This document shows positions 8,714 to 15,497 of a stretch of DNA of 29,853 nucleotides, one piece after another. The notes beneath the pieces were generated by a model, which was not told where the DNA came from, made no database searches, and saw nothing but the letters and a program-made list of their open reading frames with translations. Origin of the DNA: Bacteroidales bacterium (lineage in GTDB: Bacteria; Bacteroidota; Bacteroidia; Bacteroidales; UBA932). Position numbers and translations under genes: made by a program. The stretch spans positions 1 through 29,853 of the forward strand of contig JAHHQQ010000022.1 of assembly GCA_020026275.1 (NCBI GenBank), in the 5' to 3' direction. The number at the start of each line of letters is the position of its first letter. Within the stretch, counting starts at the first letter, position 1.

Positions 8714-9284
8714 TCTGACAGACAAGGAACTGATCGAACTGGCCTTGAACCAGAATTCGCAAGCAGCTTTCTTCGCCTTGCACAGCCGCTATTGCAACGG
8801 ACTGCGCAATCATGTCAGCAAATATGTGCAGGACCCACAAGATGTTGAAGACATTTGTATTGTCAGTTTCCAGAAGGCTTTCAAGGAACTGGCAAGCTAC
8901 AAACCACAAAACAAATTTTCCACCTGGCTCTACACCATTGCCAGGAACACCGCCTTTGACCATCAGGACAAGGAAATTGTCAGAGGGAAACTGGACAGAA
9001 CTGACTTCCTCAACAAAGACAACGAGCAAATTGACATCGCAGATGATACCATAAGTCCTGAAGAAAACATCATCAACGGACAAGACCATGATCTGTTGAT
9101 GAAATGCATTGACAGTCTTCCGGAGCATTACAGGATCATCGCCCAAATGTGCTATGTGGATAATCTCGGCTACAAGGAAATTGCGGAGAAGGCCGAAATA
9201 CCCATCAATACGGTCAAGACCCGGATCAGCAGAGCGAAGGATCTTCTGATCAAGAAAATGCAGAACATCGAAGAAGAATTATAA
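8685..9284 (+). CDS. RNA polymerase sigma-70 factor, ECF type, without adjacent anti-sigma
   Basis: Alternative sigma factor of 199 residues. Region 2 is at about residues 25-95 (AAFFALHSRYCNGLRNHVSKY, DPQDVEDICIVSFQKAF, KFSTWLYTIARNTAFDH) and region 4 at about 145-195 (LPEHYRIIAQMCY, GYKEIAEKAEIPINTVKTRISRAKDLL). ATG 8685 overlaps the end of polA by 29 bases. A TTG at 8673 would only lengthen the overlap and is not preferred. The stop is followed three bases later by rsmG, so polA, this gene and rsmG look like one transcript. Unlike the sigma gene at 1001 there is no FecR or other anti-sigma gene beside it, so its activity is probably controlled by level or by a distant partner. Confidence 0.9.
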   Translation: MAKTGLKLTNLTDKELIELALNQNSQAAFFALHSRYCNGLRNHVSKYVQDPQDVEDICIVSFQKAFKELASYKPQNKFSTWLYTIARNTAFDHQDKEIVRGKLDRTDFLNKDNEQIDIADDTISPEENIINGQDHDLLMKCIDSLPEHYRIIAQMCYVDNLGYKEIAEKAEIPINTVKTRISRAKDLLIKKMQNIEEEL

Positions 9285-9287
9285 AAA

Positions 9288-9971
9288 ATGACTTTTGAAG
9301 AATTTGAAAAGATAGCCGCTCCGGCTTTTCCAGAGCCGGATGCCAAACAATGGGAGCAGTTCCGTCAGCTGGAAGGTCTGTACGAAGAATGGAATGCCAA
9401 GATCAATGTCATTTCCAGAAAGGACATTGGAGGCCTCTACCCTCACCACATCCTGCATTCCCTTTCCATCGCGACCTACCTCAAAAAGGAAAGGCCCGAA
9501 ATCTACCGGCAGTTCCAGGAAGGGAGTCTTGAAGGGGAAAAGCTGAAGGTGCTGGATCTGGGAACCGGAGGAGGTTTTCCCGGCGTTCCGCTGGCCATCC
9601 TGTTCCCGAAGGTGGATTTCACACTCTGTGATTCAGTCGGCAAAAAGACAATTGTAGCAGAAGCCGTTTCCAAATCTGTCAAACTGACCAATATAAAAGT
9701 TGTCAATGCCCGTGCTGAAACTCTGGATGAACATTTCGATTACGTCGTTTCCAGAGCGGTGACCGCCTTGGACAATTTCTATCCTTGGGTCAAAGGAAAA
9801 TTCGGCCAATCCATCCTCTACCTCAAAGGAGGGGACCTGTCCGAGGAATTTGCCCAGCTGAAAAAGAAGTACAGAATATCCGAAAAATCCATCCGCCAAT
9901 GGCAAATCCGGAACTGGCTGGAGGACGAATGGTTCAAAGATAAGATGGTAATTGAGATTAGTTCAAAATAA
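9288..9971 (+). CDS. rsmG: 16S rRNA (guanine-N7) methyltransferase RsmG
   Basis: Methylates N7 of G527 (E. coli numbering) in 16S rRNA using S-adenosylmethionine. The 227-residue protein carries the GidB signature: an N-terminal helix with LEGLYEEWNAKINVISRKD (about 28-46), then HHILHSLS, and the SAM-binding loop VLDLGTGGGFPGVPLA at about 88-103. The segment VVSRAVTALDNFYPW follows in the C-terminal half. It starts three bases after the sigma factor stop and ends just before the rpmH promoter. Length and motif order are normal. Confidence 0.96.
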   Translation: MTFEEFEKIAAPAFPEPDAKQWEQFRQLEGLYEEWNAKINVISRKDIGGLYPHHILHSLSIATYLKKERPEIYRQFQEGSLEGEKLKVLDLGTGGGFPGVPLAILFPKVDFTLCDSVGKKTIVAEAVSKSVKLTNIKVVNARAETLDEHFDYVVSRAVTALDNFYPWVKGKFGQSILYLKGGDLSEEFAQLKKKYRISEKSIRQWQIRNWLEDEWFKDKMVIEISSK

Positions 9972-10003
9972 TTTTGTTTTTTAGGTCAAAACGATTACCT
10001 TTG
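9972..10003 (+). promoter_or_regulatory. Bacteroidota-type promoter of rpmH
   Basis: A TTTTG box at 9972-9976 and TACCTTTG at 9996-10003, separated by 19 bases, fit the -33/-7 consensus known for Bacteroidota (TTTG and TAnnTTTG). The -33 box begins one base after the rsmG stop codon, so rpmH is transcribed independently. Transcription should begin around 10010, giving a short A-rich leader before the ATG at 10041. Confidence 0.75.
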
Positions 10004-10040
10004 CAATCCTATTTGAAAAAAATATAAAAAAAATAATATA

Positions 10041-10193
10041 ATGAAAAGAACATTCCAACCATCTAGACGCAGACGCGTAAACAAACATGGCTTCCGCGAG
10101 CGTATGGCAACTGCAAATGGCCGTCGCGTGTTGGCAGCCCGTCGTCGTCACGGTCGTAAGAAACTGTCAGTATCTTCTGAGCAGAAGTACTAA
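10041..10193 (+). CDS. rpmH: 50S ribosomal protein bL34
   Basis: Small basic large-subunit protein of 50 residues. It begins MKRTFQPSRRRRVNKHGF and continues with ERMATANGRRVLAARRRHG, the near-universal bL34 sequence. The start ATG follows an A/T-rich leader with no Shine-Dalgarno sequence, as expected in this phylum. It has its own promoter (9972-10003) and terminator (10219-10250). A longer open frame overlaps it in another phase and runs into tadA, but that is only a shadow. In many bacteria rpmH lies next to rnpA near the replication origin; here neither rnpA nor dnaA is adjacent. Confidence 0.97.
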   Translation: MKRTFQPSRRRRVNKHGFRERMATANGRRVLAARRRHGRKKLSVSSEQKY

Positions 10194-10218
10194 GAGCTTA
10201 CTCATTAGCGAAAAATAT

Positions 10219-10250
10219 AAGAGGATGGTCAAGCCACCCTCTTTATTTTT
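10219..10250 (+). terminator. Intrinsic terminator of rpmH
   Basis: A stem of AAGAGGATGG and CCACCCTCTT (one mismatch) around the loop TCAAG is followed by TATTTTT. It lies 26 bases after the rpmH stop and just before tadA. Confidence 0.75.
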
Positions 10251-10278
10251 ATGTATTGAACTTTGTAAACACAGCATC

Positions 10279-10716
10279 ATGCAGGAAACAGACACCAGAT
10301 TCATGAAAGAAGCCTTGGCAGAAGCCAGGAAGGCTCTGGAAGAAGACGAAATCCCTATCGGCGCAGTCGTTGTCTGCAACGGAAGGATCATTGGCCGGGG
10401 ACACAACATGTGCGAAAGGCTCAAAGACCCCACTTCCCATGCGGAAATGATTGCCATTACAGCCGCCACAGAAGCGATGGGAGGAAAATATCTGAGCAAA
10501 TGTACCCTCTACGTGACCGTGGAGCCTTGTCCGATGTGCGCCGCCGCCTTGAACTGGGCACAGATCGGAAGAATTGTCTATGGTACGGCAGATGAAAAGA
10601 GAGGATACCATCTCTTCTCTCCGAGCCTGCTCCATCCGCAGACGGAAGTGGAATCGGGCGTTCTACAGGACGAATGCAGATCGCTCATGGTCAATTTCTT
10701 CAAAGAAAAGAGATAG
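10279..10716 (+). CDS. tadA: tRNA adenosine(34) deaminase
   Basis: Zinc enzyme that converts adenosine to inosine at the wobble position of tRNA-Arg(ACG). From ATG 10279 the protein has 145 residues. The cytidine-deaminase fold motifs are present: H54-A-E56 in PTSHAEMIAI and the PCPMC motif with C84 and C87 as zinc ligands. The open frame extends upstream to 10087, but that stretch overlaps rpmH and its terminator in another phase, so the start at MQETDTRFMKEALAEA, which matches family N-termini, is preferred. It begins about 30 bases after the rpmH terminator and may use its own weak promoter or read-through. The bidirectional hairpin at 10843-10874 would end it. Confidence 0.94.
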   Translation: MQETDTRFMKEALAEARKALEEDEIPIGAVVVCNGRIIGRGHNMCERLKDPTSHAEMIAITAATEAMGGKYLSKCTLYVTVEPCPMCAAALNWAQIGRIVYGTADEKRGYHLFSPSLLHPQTEVESGVLQDECRSLMVNFFKEKR

Positions 10717-10842
10717 CAGCCCCTTCTGAAAAGTTGGTGGCGCCGTCCCCCATCGGGCAGAATACCCTTCAGCAATGCTTTGAGATGTTCTAAAACAGAA
10801 GACATCGCTTTGAGCAGAAAGAACAGATACTGACAGAAAACA

Positions 10843-10874
10843 AAAAGACCGGAAATGAAAATTTCCGGTCTTTT
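10843..10874. terminator. Perfect hairpin between tadA and tRNA-Leu, probably bidirectional
   Basis: A 13-bp perfect stem, AAAAGACCGGAAA with TTTCCGGTCTTTT, encloses a six-base loop. It lies four bases beyond the encoded CCA of the minus-strand tRNA and about 125 bases beyond tadA on the plus strand. Both orientations end in a T run, so it can stop transcripts converging from either side. Confidence 0.8.
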
Positions 10875-10878
10875 GCAC

Positions 10879-10965
10879 TGGTGCGCGAGAGCAGAGTCGA
10901 ACTGCCACGCCATTGCTGGCACTACCTTCTGAGAGTAGCGCGTCTACCAATTTCGCCACCCGCGC
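10879..10965 (-). tRNA. tRNA-Leu, anticodon CAG
   Basis: The minus strand folds into a complete class II tRNA. The acceptor stem is GCGCGGG with CTCGCGC, discriminator A, and an encoded CCA at 10879-10881. The D arm contains AAATTGGTAGACGC. The anticodon stem is CTACT/GGTAG with loop CTCAGAA, giving anticodon CAG. A long variable arm (GCCA/TGGC) and the TTCGACT T-loop follow. The anticodon reads CUG codons, which are the preferred leucine codon in the GC-rich genes of this window. Confidence 0.96.
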
Positions 10966-10978
10966 TTGAAGTGGAATG

Positions 10979-11009
10979 CAAATATAGATATATTTCTTAA
11001 ATATCCCAA
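10979..11009 (-). promoter_or_regulatory. Promoter of tRNA-Leu
   Basis: On the minus strand TATATTTG (10979-10986) matches TAnnTTTG and lies 14 bases ahead of the mature 5' end at 10965. A TTGG box at 11006-11009 is 19 bases further upstream. The upstream box touches the stop codon of the FimB-like gene, and no terminator separates the two, so read-through from the lipoprotein operon into the tRNA is possible. Confidence 0.55.
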
Positions 11010-11825
11010 TCAAATTGCAAATTTATATGAATAAGTTTTTTTCCACCCCCCAATTTCCACTACCATTGACGTGATAGCGACATCTATAGACATCCGACAG
11101 TCCTTTAGAGAGGGGCTGCTCCAATCATAACCGACCTCTTTCATGAATTCTCCAATTGCAAATGTCTGACAAACTATTCCGTCTTTCTCCATAACTAAAG
11201 CCAAAGACTCATCCATTTGGCGTGGCAAAAACACTTGGCACCTTCCTTGCTCATCCGGATGAAGCGGATAACGGAAACGGCCCTCCGTCATCTGTCCCCT
11301 CTCGTCGTATCCGTCCACCCCTCCCGTCACGCTCATCTCCAGCTGTTCGAAGCCAATCGGATCCAAATAGGAAAATTCCATTGTCAGACGACAATGGTTC
11401 TTGTACAAGTGCACCGTATCCCTCACCACGCTGGAACGGGTATCCAAAGTCCGGGCATCCATATAAACAGGAGGACAGTCCTTCCCTTCCGGAATCGGCA
11501 GCCGTCCGATAGGAGAAAAGGCCGTACCGAGCGGTGCCGCCGCCAGCAGATGCACCTGACCTCTAGGCACCATACGACGATAGCCTTTGGGATCCAGCTG
11601 TCTCAGATCCACTGTATCCCTCACAGAAAACTGATCGCCGTTCAGGAAGACGACCAGTTTTTCCCATTCCTTCCCTCCTTCCGGGAAATGCAGAAACAGG
11701 ATACAAGGGCAGGCATCCCGGTCCTCCTTGACGGAGCAACCGGAGAGAGACGTTATTGTTAAAGCCACCCCGACCAGGAATCTGGACAAAAGAGACACCC
11801 GCTCTTGCATTGACCTGTATTTCAT
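11010..11825 (-). CDS. FimB/Mfa2-family fimbrial-type lipoprotein
   Basis: Probable surface or outer-membrane lipoprotein related to the FimB/Mfa2 proteins that anchor or regulate Bacteroidales fimbriae. From ATG 11825 it has 271 residues. It has a signal sequence with lipobox SLSGC (lipid cysteine about residue 30), followed directly by the KEDRDACPCILFLHF segment. The DxCPC stretch just after the lipid cysteine followed by a beta strand is typical of this family. The rest is predicted beta-rich. No major pilin gene (FimA/Mfa1) is next to it. It overlaps or abuts the end of the DUF3575 gene; ATGs at 11840, 11825 and 11810 are all possible starts. Family assignment rests on motif resemblance only. 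Confidence 0.7.
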   Translation of the reverse strand: MKYRSMQERVSLLSRFLVGVALTITSLSGCSVKEDRDACPCILFLHFPEGGKEWEKLVVFLNGDQFSVRDTVDLRQLDPKGYRRMVPRGQVHLLAAAPLGTAFSPIGRLPIPEGKDCPPVYMDARTLDTRSSVVRDTVHLYKNHCRLTMEFSYLDPIGFEQLEMSVTGGVDGYDERGQMTEGRFRYPLHPDEQGRCQVFLPRQMDESLALVMEKDGIVCQTFAIGEFMKEVGYDWSSPSLKDCRMSIDVAITSMVVEIGGWKKTYSYKFAI

Positions 11826-11829
11826 AATT

Positions 11830-12414
11830 TCAGAACACATACGTAATCGAAAGAATCAGTTCATCTGGCAGAAAAAAAATATCTTTTCCCTGTCCATGTG
11901 TCAATCCACAGACCAGACAATCATATGTCCTATAGGAATCCATCCCAGACCAAACTCTCAATCCAAAATCGAGATTGAAATGTTTGCCCAGCATATAGGA
12001 ATATCCGAGACCGAAACAACCTCCGACTCGATCCCCCTCTCTCACCGCCTTGGAAACGAATCCACCGCGACTGTATTCCTGATATTGTGCTTTCATTGAA
12101 AACCACCAGCCAGAATAGATATGCCATGGCCAGAAGCGGACACCAGCCGAGAAAGCCCTCACTTTGCTCTGGAATCCCTGTGTTCCTCTTTTTCCGACAA
12201 AATGAAACGGATTGTAACGGAAGTTGGCATCCATGGTCCAGTTCTTTGAAAAAGCAAACGAAGCTTCTGCATTGAACGTGCACAGATTGAAATATTCTAT
12301 CGCATTGGTAGAAAAGGCAAACTGCTGTGCGGCAATTTTTCGAGGCAGCAGCATCCCCAACAGGACCATTCCAGTCCATAGCAGCGCTCTGCCATTTCTG
12401 ACTTTCTCTTTCAT
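11830..12414 (-). CDS. DUF3575-family outer-membrane-type protein
   Basis: Function unknown. The 194-residue protein has a signal peptide ending near KIAAQQ, followed by alternating aromatic-rich strands such as FAFSTNAIEYFNLC, WTMDANFRYNPFHF, AFSAGVRFWPW and SGWWFSMKAQYQEYSRGG, and it ends in phenylalanine (SITYVF). This strand pattern and C-terminal F suggest a small outer-membrane beta-barrel. DUF3575 genes are known to accompany FimB/Mfa2-like genes in Bacteroidales. ATG 12414 is preceded by GGAG; the open frame extends to a TTG at 12438 that would overlap the previous stop. The gap to the upstream lipoprotein gene is 20 bases. Confidence 0.75.
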   Translation of the reverse strand: MKEKVRNGRALLWTGMVLLGMLLPRKIAAQQFAFSTNAIEYFNLCTFNAEASFAFSKNWTMDANFRYNPFHFVGKRGTQGFQSKVRAFSAGVRFWPWHIYSGWWFSMKAQYQEYSRGGFVSKAVREGDRVGGCFGLGYSYMLGKHFNLDFGLRVWSGMDSYRTYDCLVCGLTHGQGKDIFFLPDELILSITYVF

Positions 12415-12434
12415 ATCTCCAGCAATTTTCCTTC

Positions 12435-14003
12435 TCAATTTTCATATCTGTCAAAAGCCTGACGGATTATCCATTCCTTATCCGGAAACTGATTCAGCAA
12501 AGCCTCTTTCAAATCTGCCAGAGAACAGACCTTCTCGTCCAATACCTTCAAAATCTCAGATACGGAAAACCCACGTTCATTCAGATAAGACAGAATCTGC
12601 GGATGAAACCAATAACACATTCCGCTATCTGACTTCACCTCTCCATAACGGTCTCGGGAAAAGAGATTCTCCAGGAAATATGCCCACATTTCTCCAATCT
12701 CGCAATAACCGGCCTCATCTCCCGAACCATCTCCATAGGAAGAACCGGAATGCAGAAAAGACTTCAGCACATAAGTAACGAAACGATTCCAATAGGAGAC
12801 TCCGACTTGTTGAAAATGTGAAGCATGGGCACATTCATGTATTGCTGATTTATAAATTTCTGCAAATGATTCCTTATTCTTGACCCCAATAGTCAAATCG
12901 GGAAGAAATATCTTAATCAGCCCTATGTACTCACCCAAATAACGTTTCAGCAACGGATAATCCAAGACAGTCCCATGCCTCATCATCACGGCGCTGCTGT
13001 TCTCATTCTTCTGCATAATCCAGATTCTCAATCCTTCAGGAGGAGCAGAAATAGCAAGGTCATTTTGTTGACAACGAAGCAGATAATCATATACCGCATT
13101 GTTGACGACTGAACGACAGAACAATTTTCGATTTGAGTCTGGACGGATATGAACATCGATTCCTGAAGGACTGCCCTTTCCCAAAGCAGACATAGAAGCC
13201 GGCACAAGAATAAGATTCATCCCAATATTGAATTTCATCTTGTTCTTGAACATGAGCCGGTATCTGACTTTGGAAGAATAGGTACGCGGAATTTTATAAT
13301 TTCCATCACGGTCCGTATAGCAGGAAGAGAACTTCACAAAAGAATTGCAAACTATTTTCACGCCGGATACTCCTATCGGCTTCCCTCCGGCAAATTGAGC
13401 ATCTTCTATGGTAATCCTTCCTGTCGGATGAGCTTTTGAAGCACGTGTCTCCGGTTCAAGCAATTCTCCATTACCCGTCAATTCATAAGAAGTCCGGACT
13501 ACCTGATCCCAGTCCAGTCCATCTGAACGAGTAACGACATCATGTTCTGGAATAAAACAGTCATCCAGAATTTCATGATGAATGCCGTCTGGAAATCGAA
13601 AATCTTTCTTGACTACGGCATACTGCCAGGTAATCTGTCCCGGTTCCACTTGAGGATCAACATAATAGTCACCATCCTGCAATATCTGATAATCAAGAGG
13701 ATGATCCATCAGATCCATTCCACTACTGACCAGACGGTTATATTCTTCCTCATTTTTGGGAAGAAAACGCACATAAAGGTCGGTTGGAGTCACATCATGG
13801 CGTTCTCCCCTCGTGGGATAAATCTGATGCAAGGCCCGATTGATATTCTCTACAGAATACGGGTCCTTCAACTTTTTCCCAAGTACAATCATCTCATGAG
13901 CGACTTCCTCAAAGGTACTTTCCTCCTCTACCCAATCTGTCTCGTCCCGGCTGCAAGCTCCTAGTACAGACAAGATAACTGTTACAATCAAAACTTTCCT
14001 CAT
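12435..14003 (-). CDS. Zincin-like (HExxH) lipoprotein with a carboxypeptidase-regulatory-like domain
   Basis: Unnamed family, 522 residues from ATG 14003 (ATG 14012 is an alternative). The signal sequence ends in lipobox VLGAC, lipid cysteine 17, so it is an envelope lipoprotein. Residues about 195-260 look like a carboxypeptidase-regulatory-like beta-sandwich (GRITIEDAQFAGG, then TDRDGNYKIP). The C-terminal half contains H389-E-C-A-H393 followed about 45 residues later by GYCEIGEMWAYFLE, where E435 or E438 could be the third zinc ligand of a gluzincin. This suggests a metallopeptidase, but activity is inferred. It is the first gene of a three-gene operon with the DUF3575 and FimB-like genes. 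Its composition is AT-richer than the genes to the left (32% and 43% GC in two hand-counted 60-base samples). Confidence 0.8.
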   Translation of the reverse strand: MRKVLIVTVILSVLGACSRDETDWVEEESTFEEVAHEMIVLGKKLKDPYSVENINRALHQIYPTRGERHDVTPTDLYVRFLPKNEEEYNRLVSSGMDLMDHPLDYQILQDGDYYVDPQVEPGQITWQYAVVKKDFRFPDGIHHEILDDCFIPEHDVVTRSDGLDWDQVVRTSYELTGNGELLEPETRASKAHPTGRITIEDAQFAGGKPIGVSGVKIVCNSFVKFSSCYTDRDGNYKIPRTYSSKVRYRLMFKNKMKFNIGMNLILVPASMSALGKGSPSGIDVHIRPDSNRKLFCRSVVNNAVYDYLLRCQQNDLAISAPPEGLRIWIMQKNENSSAVMMRHGTVLDYPLLKRYLGEYIGLIKIFLPDLTIGVKNKESFAEIYKSAIHECAHASHFQQVGVSYWNRFVTYVLKSFLHSGSSYGDGSGDEAGYCEIGEMWAYFLENLFSRDRYGEVKSDSGMCYWFHPQILSYLNERGFSVSEILKVLDEKVCSLADLKEALLNQFPDKEWIIRQAFDRYEN

Positions 14004-14027
14004 ATCAATCATTTTTTGTTTCCACAG

Positions 14028-14058
14028 CAAACATAAAGGACCTTATCCGTTTGCAAAA
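14028..14058 (-). promoter_or_regulatory. Promoter of the lipoprotein operon
   Basis: On the minus strand TATGTTTG (14028-14035) fits TAnnTTTG. A TTTTG box at 14054-14058, inside a longer T run, lies 18 bases upstream. Transcription would begin near 14021, leaving a leader of about 20 bases before ATG 14003. Confidence 0.6.
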
Positions 14059-14092
14059 AAAAGAAGCTCTTATCAAGAATAAAATAGGTTTC

Positions 14093-14123
14093 TTGTAATT
14101 ATATACCCTATTATCTATCTTTG
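14093..14123 (+). promoter_or_regulatory. Promoter of the histidine-type phosphatase gene
   Basis: TATCTTTG at 14116-14123 is an exact TAnnTTTG box, with TTG at 14093-14095 twenty bases upstream. It faces the promoter of the lipoprotein operon across about 35 bases. Confidence 0.7.
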
Positions 14124-14145
14124 TACAACATAATTTTTTACAAAA

Positions 14146-15423
14146 ATGAACATAAGAATTGTACTGACCACTTTGATGACCGCTTGTGTTTTATCTTCAT
14201 ATCAAGCTGATGCACAGAAATATAAGGAGCTCACTATGGAGAATCCGAGCAGGGTCGCCAACATCTATTATCCGTATCACAGACTGGACAGTGTCTATAC
14301 CGATGCTCCCAAAGGATACAAACCTTTCTATATCTCACATTATGGACGCCATGGATCCAGATACCACACTTCCGAGAACAAATTGAACGGAGCTGTTGTT
14401 TCTCTCCAAAAGATAAATCAAATCGGATTACTAACCGATGACGGCAAGGAAGTGCTCCATCAGTGTGAAGTTCTTCTTGCTGCACACAAAGGCATGGCTG
14501 GTGAACTCTCTCCTTTGGGAGCCAAAGAACACAGGGCCATTGCAGACAGGATGTACCGTCATTTTGAGAAAGTTTTCAACAATAAAAACAGAAAAGAGAT
14601 TCATTGCGTTTCCAGTACCATTCCGAGATGCCTCATCAGCATGGCCAATTTCGCCACCCAACTGAAAGAAGAAAATCCTTCTCTCCAGTTCAGTTTCACT
14701 ACTGGACAGAAATATTTCGAACAGTATATCTGCCGGAGGGTTGCCTATAATAACTGGTCTAAAGATGCTGGCGTTATTGAAACAGAAGTAAGACATGAAA
14801 TCTGTCACTATGACAAACTTTTCAACCGCTTATTCACCAATAGCCGAAAAGCTGAAGAAATTTTAGGAGATGCCCATCAATTTGTCAAGGAACTATATAC
14901 ATGCGCCATCATCTGCGAAGATCTTGATTTTTTGAACATTGATCTCTACCATTTCTTTGACAAAGAAGAACTGTACCAGCAAGGTATGGCAAGCAATGTC
15001 AGAACATATGGCATGATGGGCAATTCCAAGGAATTGGGAAAATACAGCAGTGAAGCTGCTTTGGGTCTGGTAAAAGATTTTGTTGACAAGGCAGACACAG
15101 CCCTCATGACAGGCAACCATACAGCGGCGAACCTTCGTTTCGGACATGACACCGGTATCCTTCCTTTCCTAAACTGCATTGGTGTGGAAGGCATGGGCAA
15201 GAGAATGCCGATGAAAGAAGGAGCCGACAAATGGATGGCTTTTGAGATGGTCCCTATGGCCACCAACTTCCAGATGATCTTCTACCAGAACAAGAAGGGC
15301 GGCATCCTCGTGAAGATGCTCCACAACGAGAAGGAGACTACCATCGAGGACCTTCCTCCGTATGAAGGTCCTTATTACAAATGGGAGGATTTGAGAAAAT
15401 ATCTGAAGGGACTCTACGAATAA
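14146..15423 (+). CDS. Secreted histidine-type phosphatase (branch 2, acid phosphatase/phytase-like)
   Basis: Exported phosphomonoesterase that forms a phosphohistidine intermediate. The 425-residue protein has a signal peptide ending near ADAQ (residue 24). The catalytic motif is R68-H-G-S-R72 in HYGRHGSRYH, and the proton donor motif is H334-D335 in RFGHDTGILPFL. HD is the pattern of acid phosphatases and AppA-like phytases, whereas MINPP-type inositol phosphatases usually carry HAE. Phytate or sugar phosphates are possible substrates, but the sequence does not decide. It has its own promoter and a strong terminator, so it is a single-gene unit divergent from the lipoprotein operon. Confidence 0.9.
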   Translation: MNIRIVLTTLMTACVLSSYQADAQKYKELTMENPSRVANIYYPYHRLDSVYTDAPKGYKPFYISHYGRHGSRYHTSENKLNGAVVSLQKINQIGLLTDDGKEVLHQCEVLLAAHKGMAGELSPLGAKEHRAIADRMYRHFEKVFNNKNRKEIHCVSSTIPRCLISMANFATQLKEENPSLQFSFTTGQKYFEQYICRRVAYNNWSKDAGVIETEVRHEICHYDKLFNRLFTNSRKAEEILGDAHQFVKELYTCAIICEDLDFLNIDLYHFFDKEELYQQGMASNVRTYGMMGNSKELGKYSSEAALGLVKDFVDKADTALMTGNHTAANLRFGHDTGILPFLNCIGVEGMGKRMPMKEGADKWMAFEMVPMATNFQMIFYQNKKGGILVKMLHNEKETTIEDLPPYEGPYYKWEDLRKYLKGLYE

Positions 15424-15446
15424 ACGACCCTCCTCCATAAATGCAG

Positions 15447-15480
15447 CAAGTCCGGACCTTGACAGGTCCGGACTTGTTTT
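15447..15480 (+). terminator. Intrinsic terminator after the phosphatase gene
   Basis: A perfect 13-bp stem, CAAGTCCGGACCT with AGGTCCGGACTTG, has a TGAC loop and is followed by TTTTCC. It separates the phosphatase gene from the convergent deoC gene; the reverse orientation lacks a T run, so it mainly serves the plus strand. Confidence 0.88.
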
Positions 15481-15497
15481 CCTATACGTTTCTATTT

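Noticed and set aside
10087..10278. A 64-residue N-terminal extension of tadA
   Set aside because: It overlaps rpmH and its terminator in another phase, and family members start near MQETDTRFM.
10879..14003. tRNA-Leu as an integration site for the lipoprotein operon
   Set aside because: The operon lies on the 5' side of the tRNA, no repeat of the tRNA 3' end is seen at the far side, and there is no integrase.
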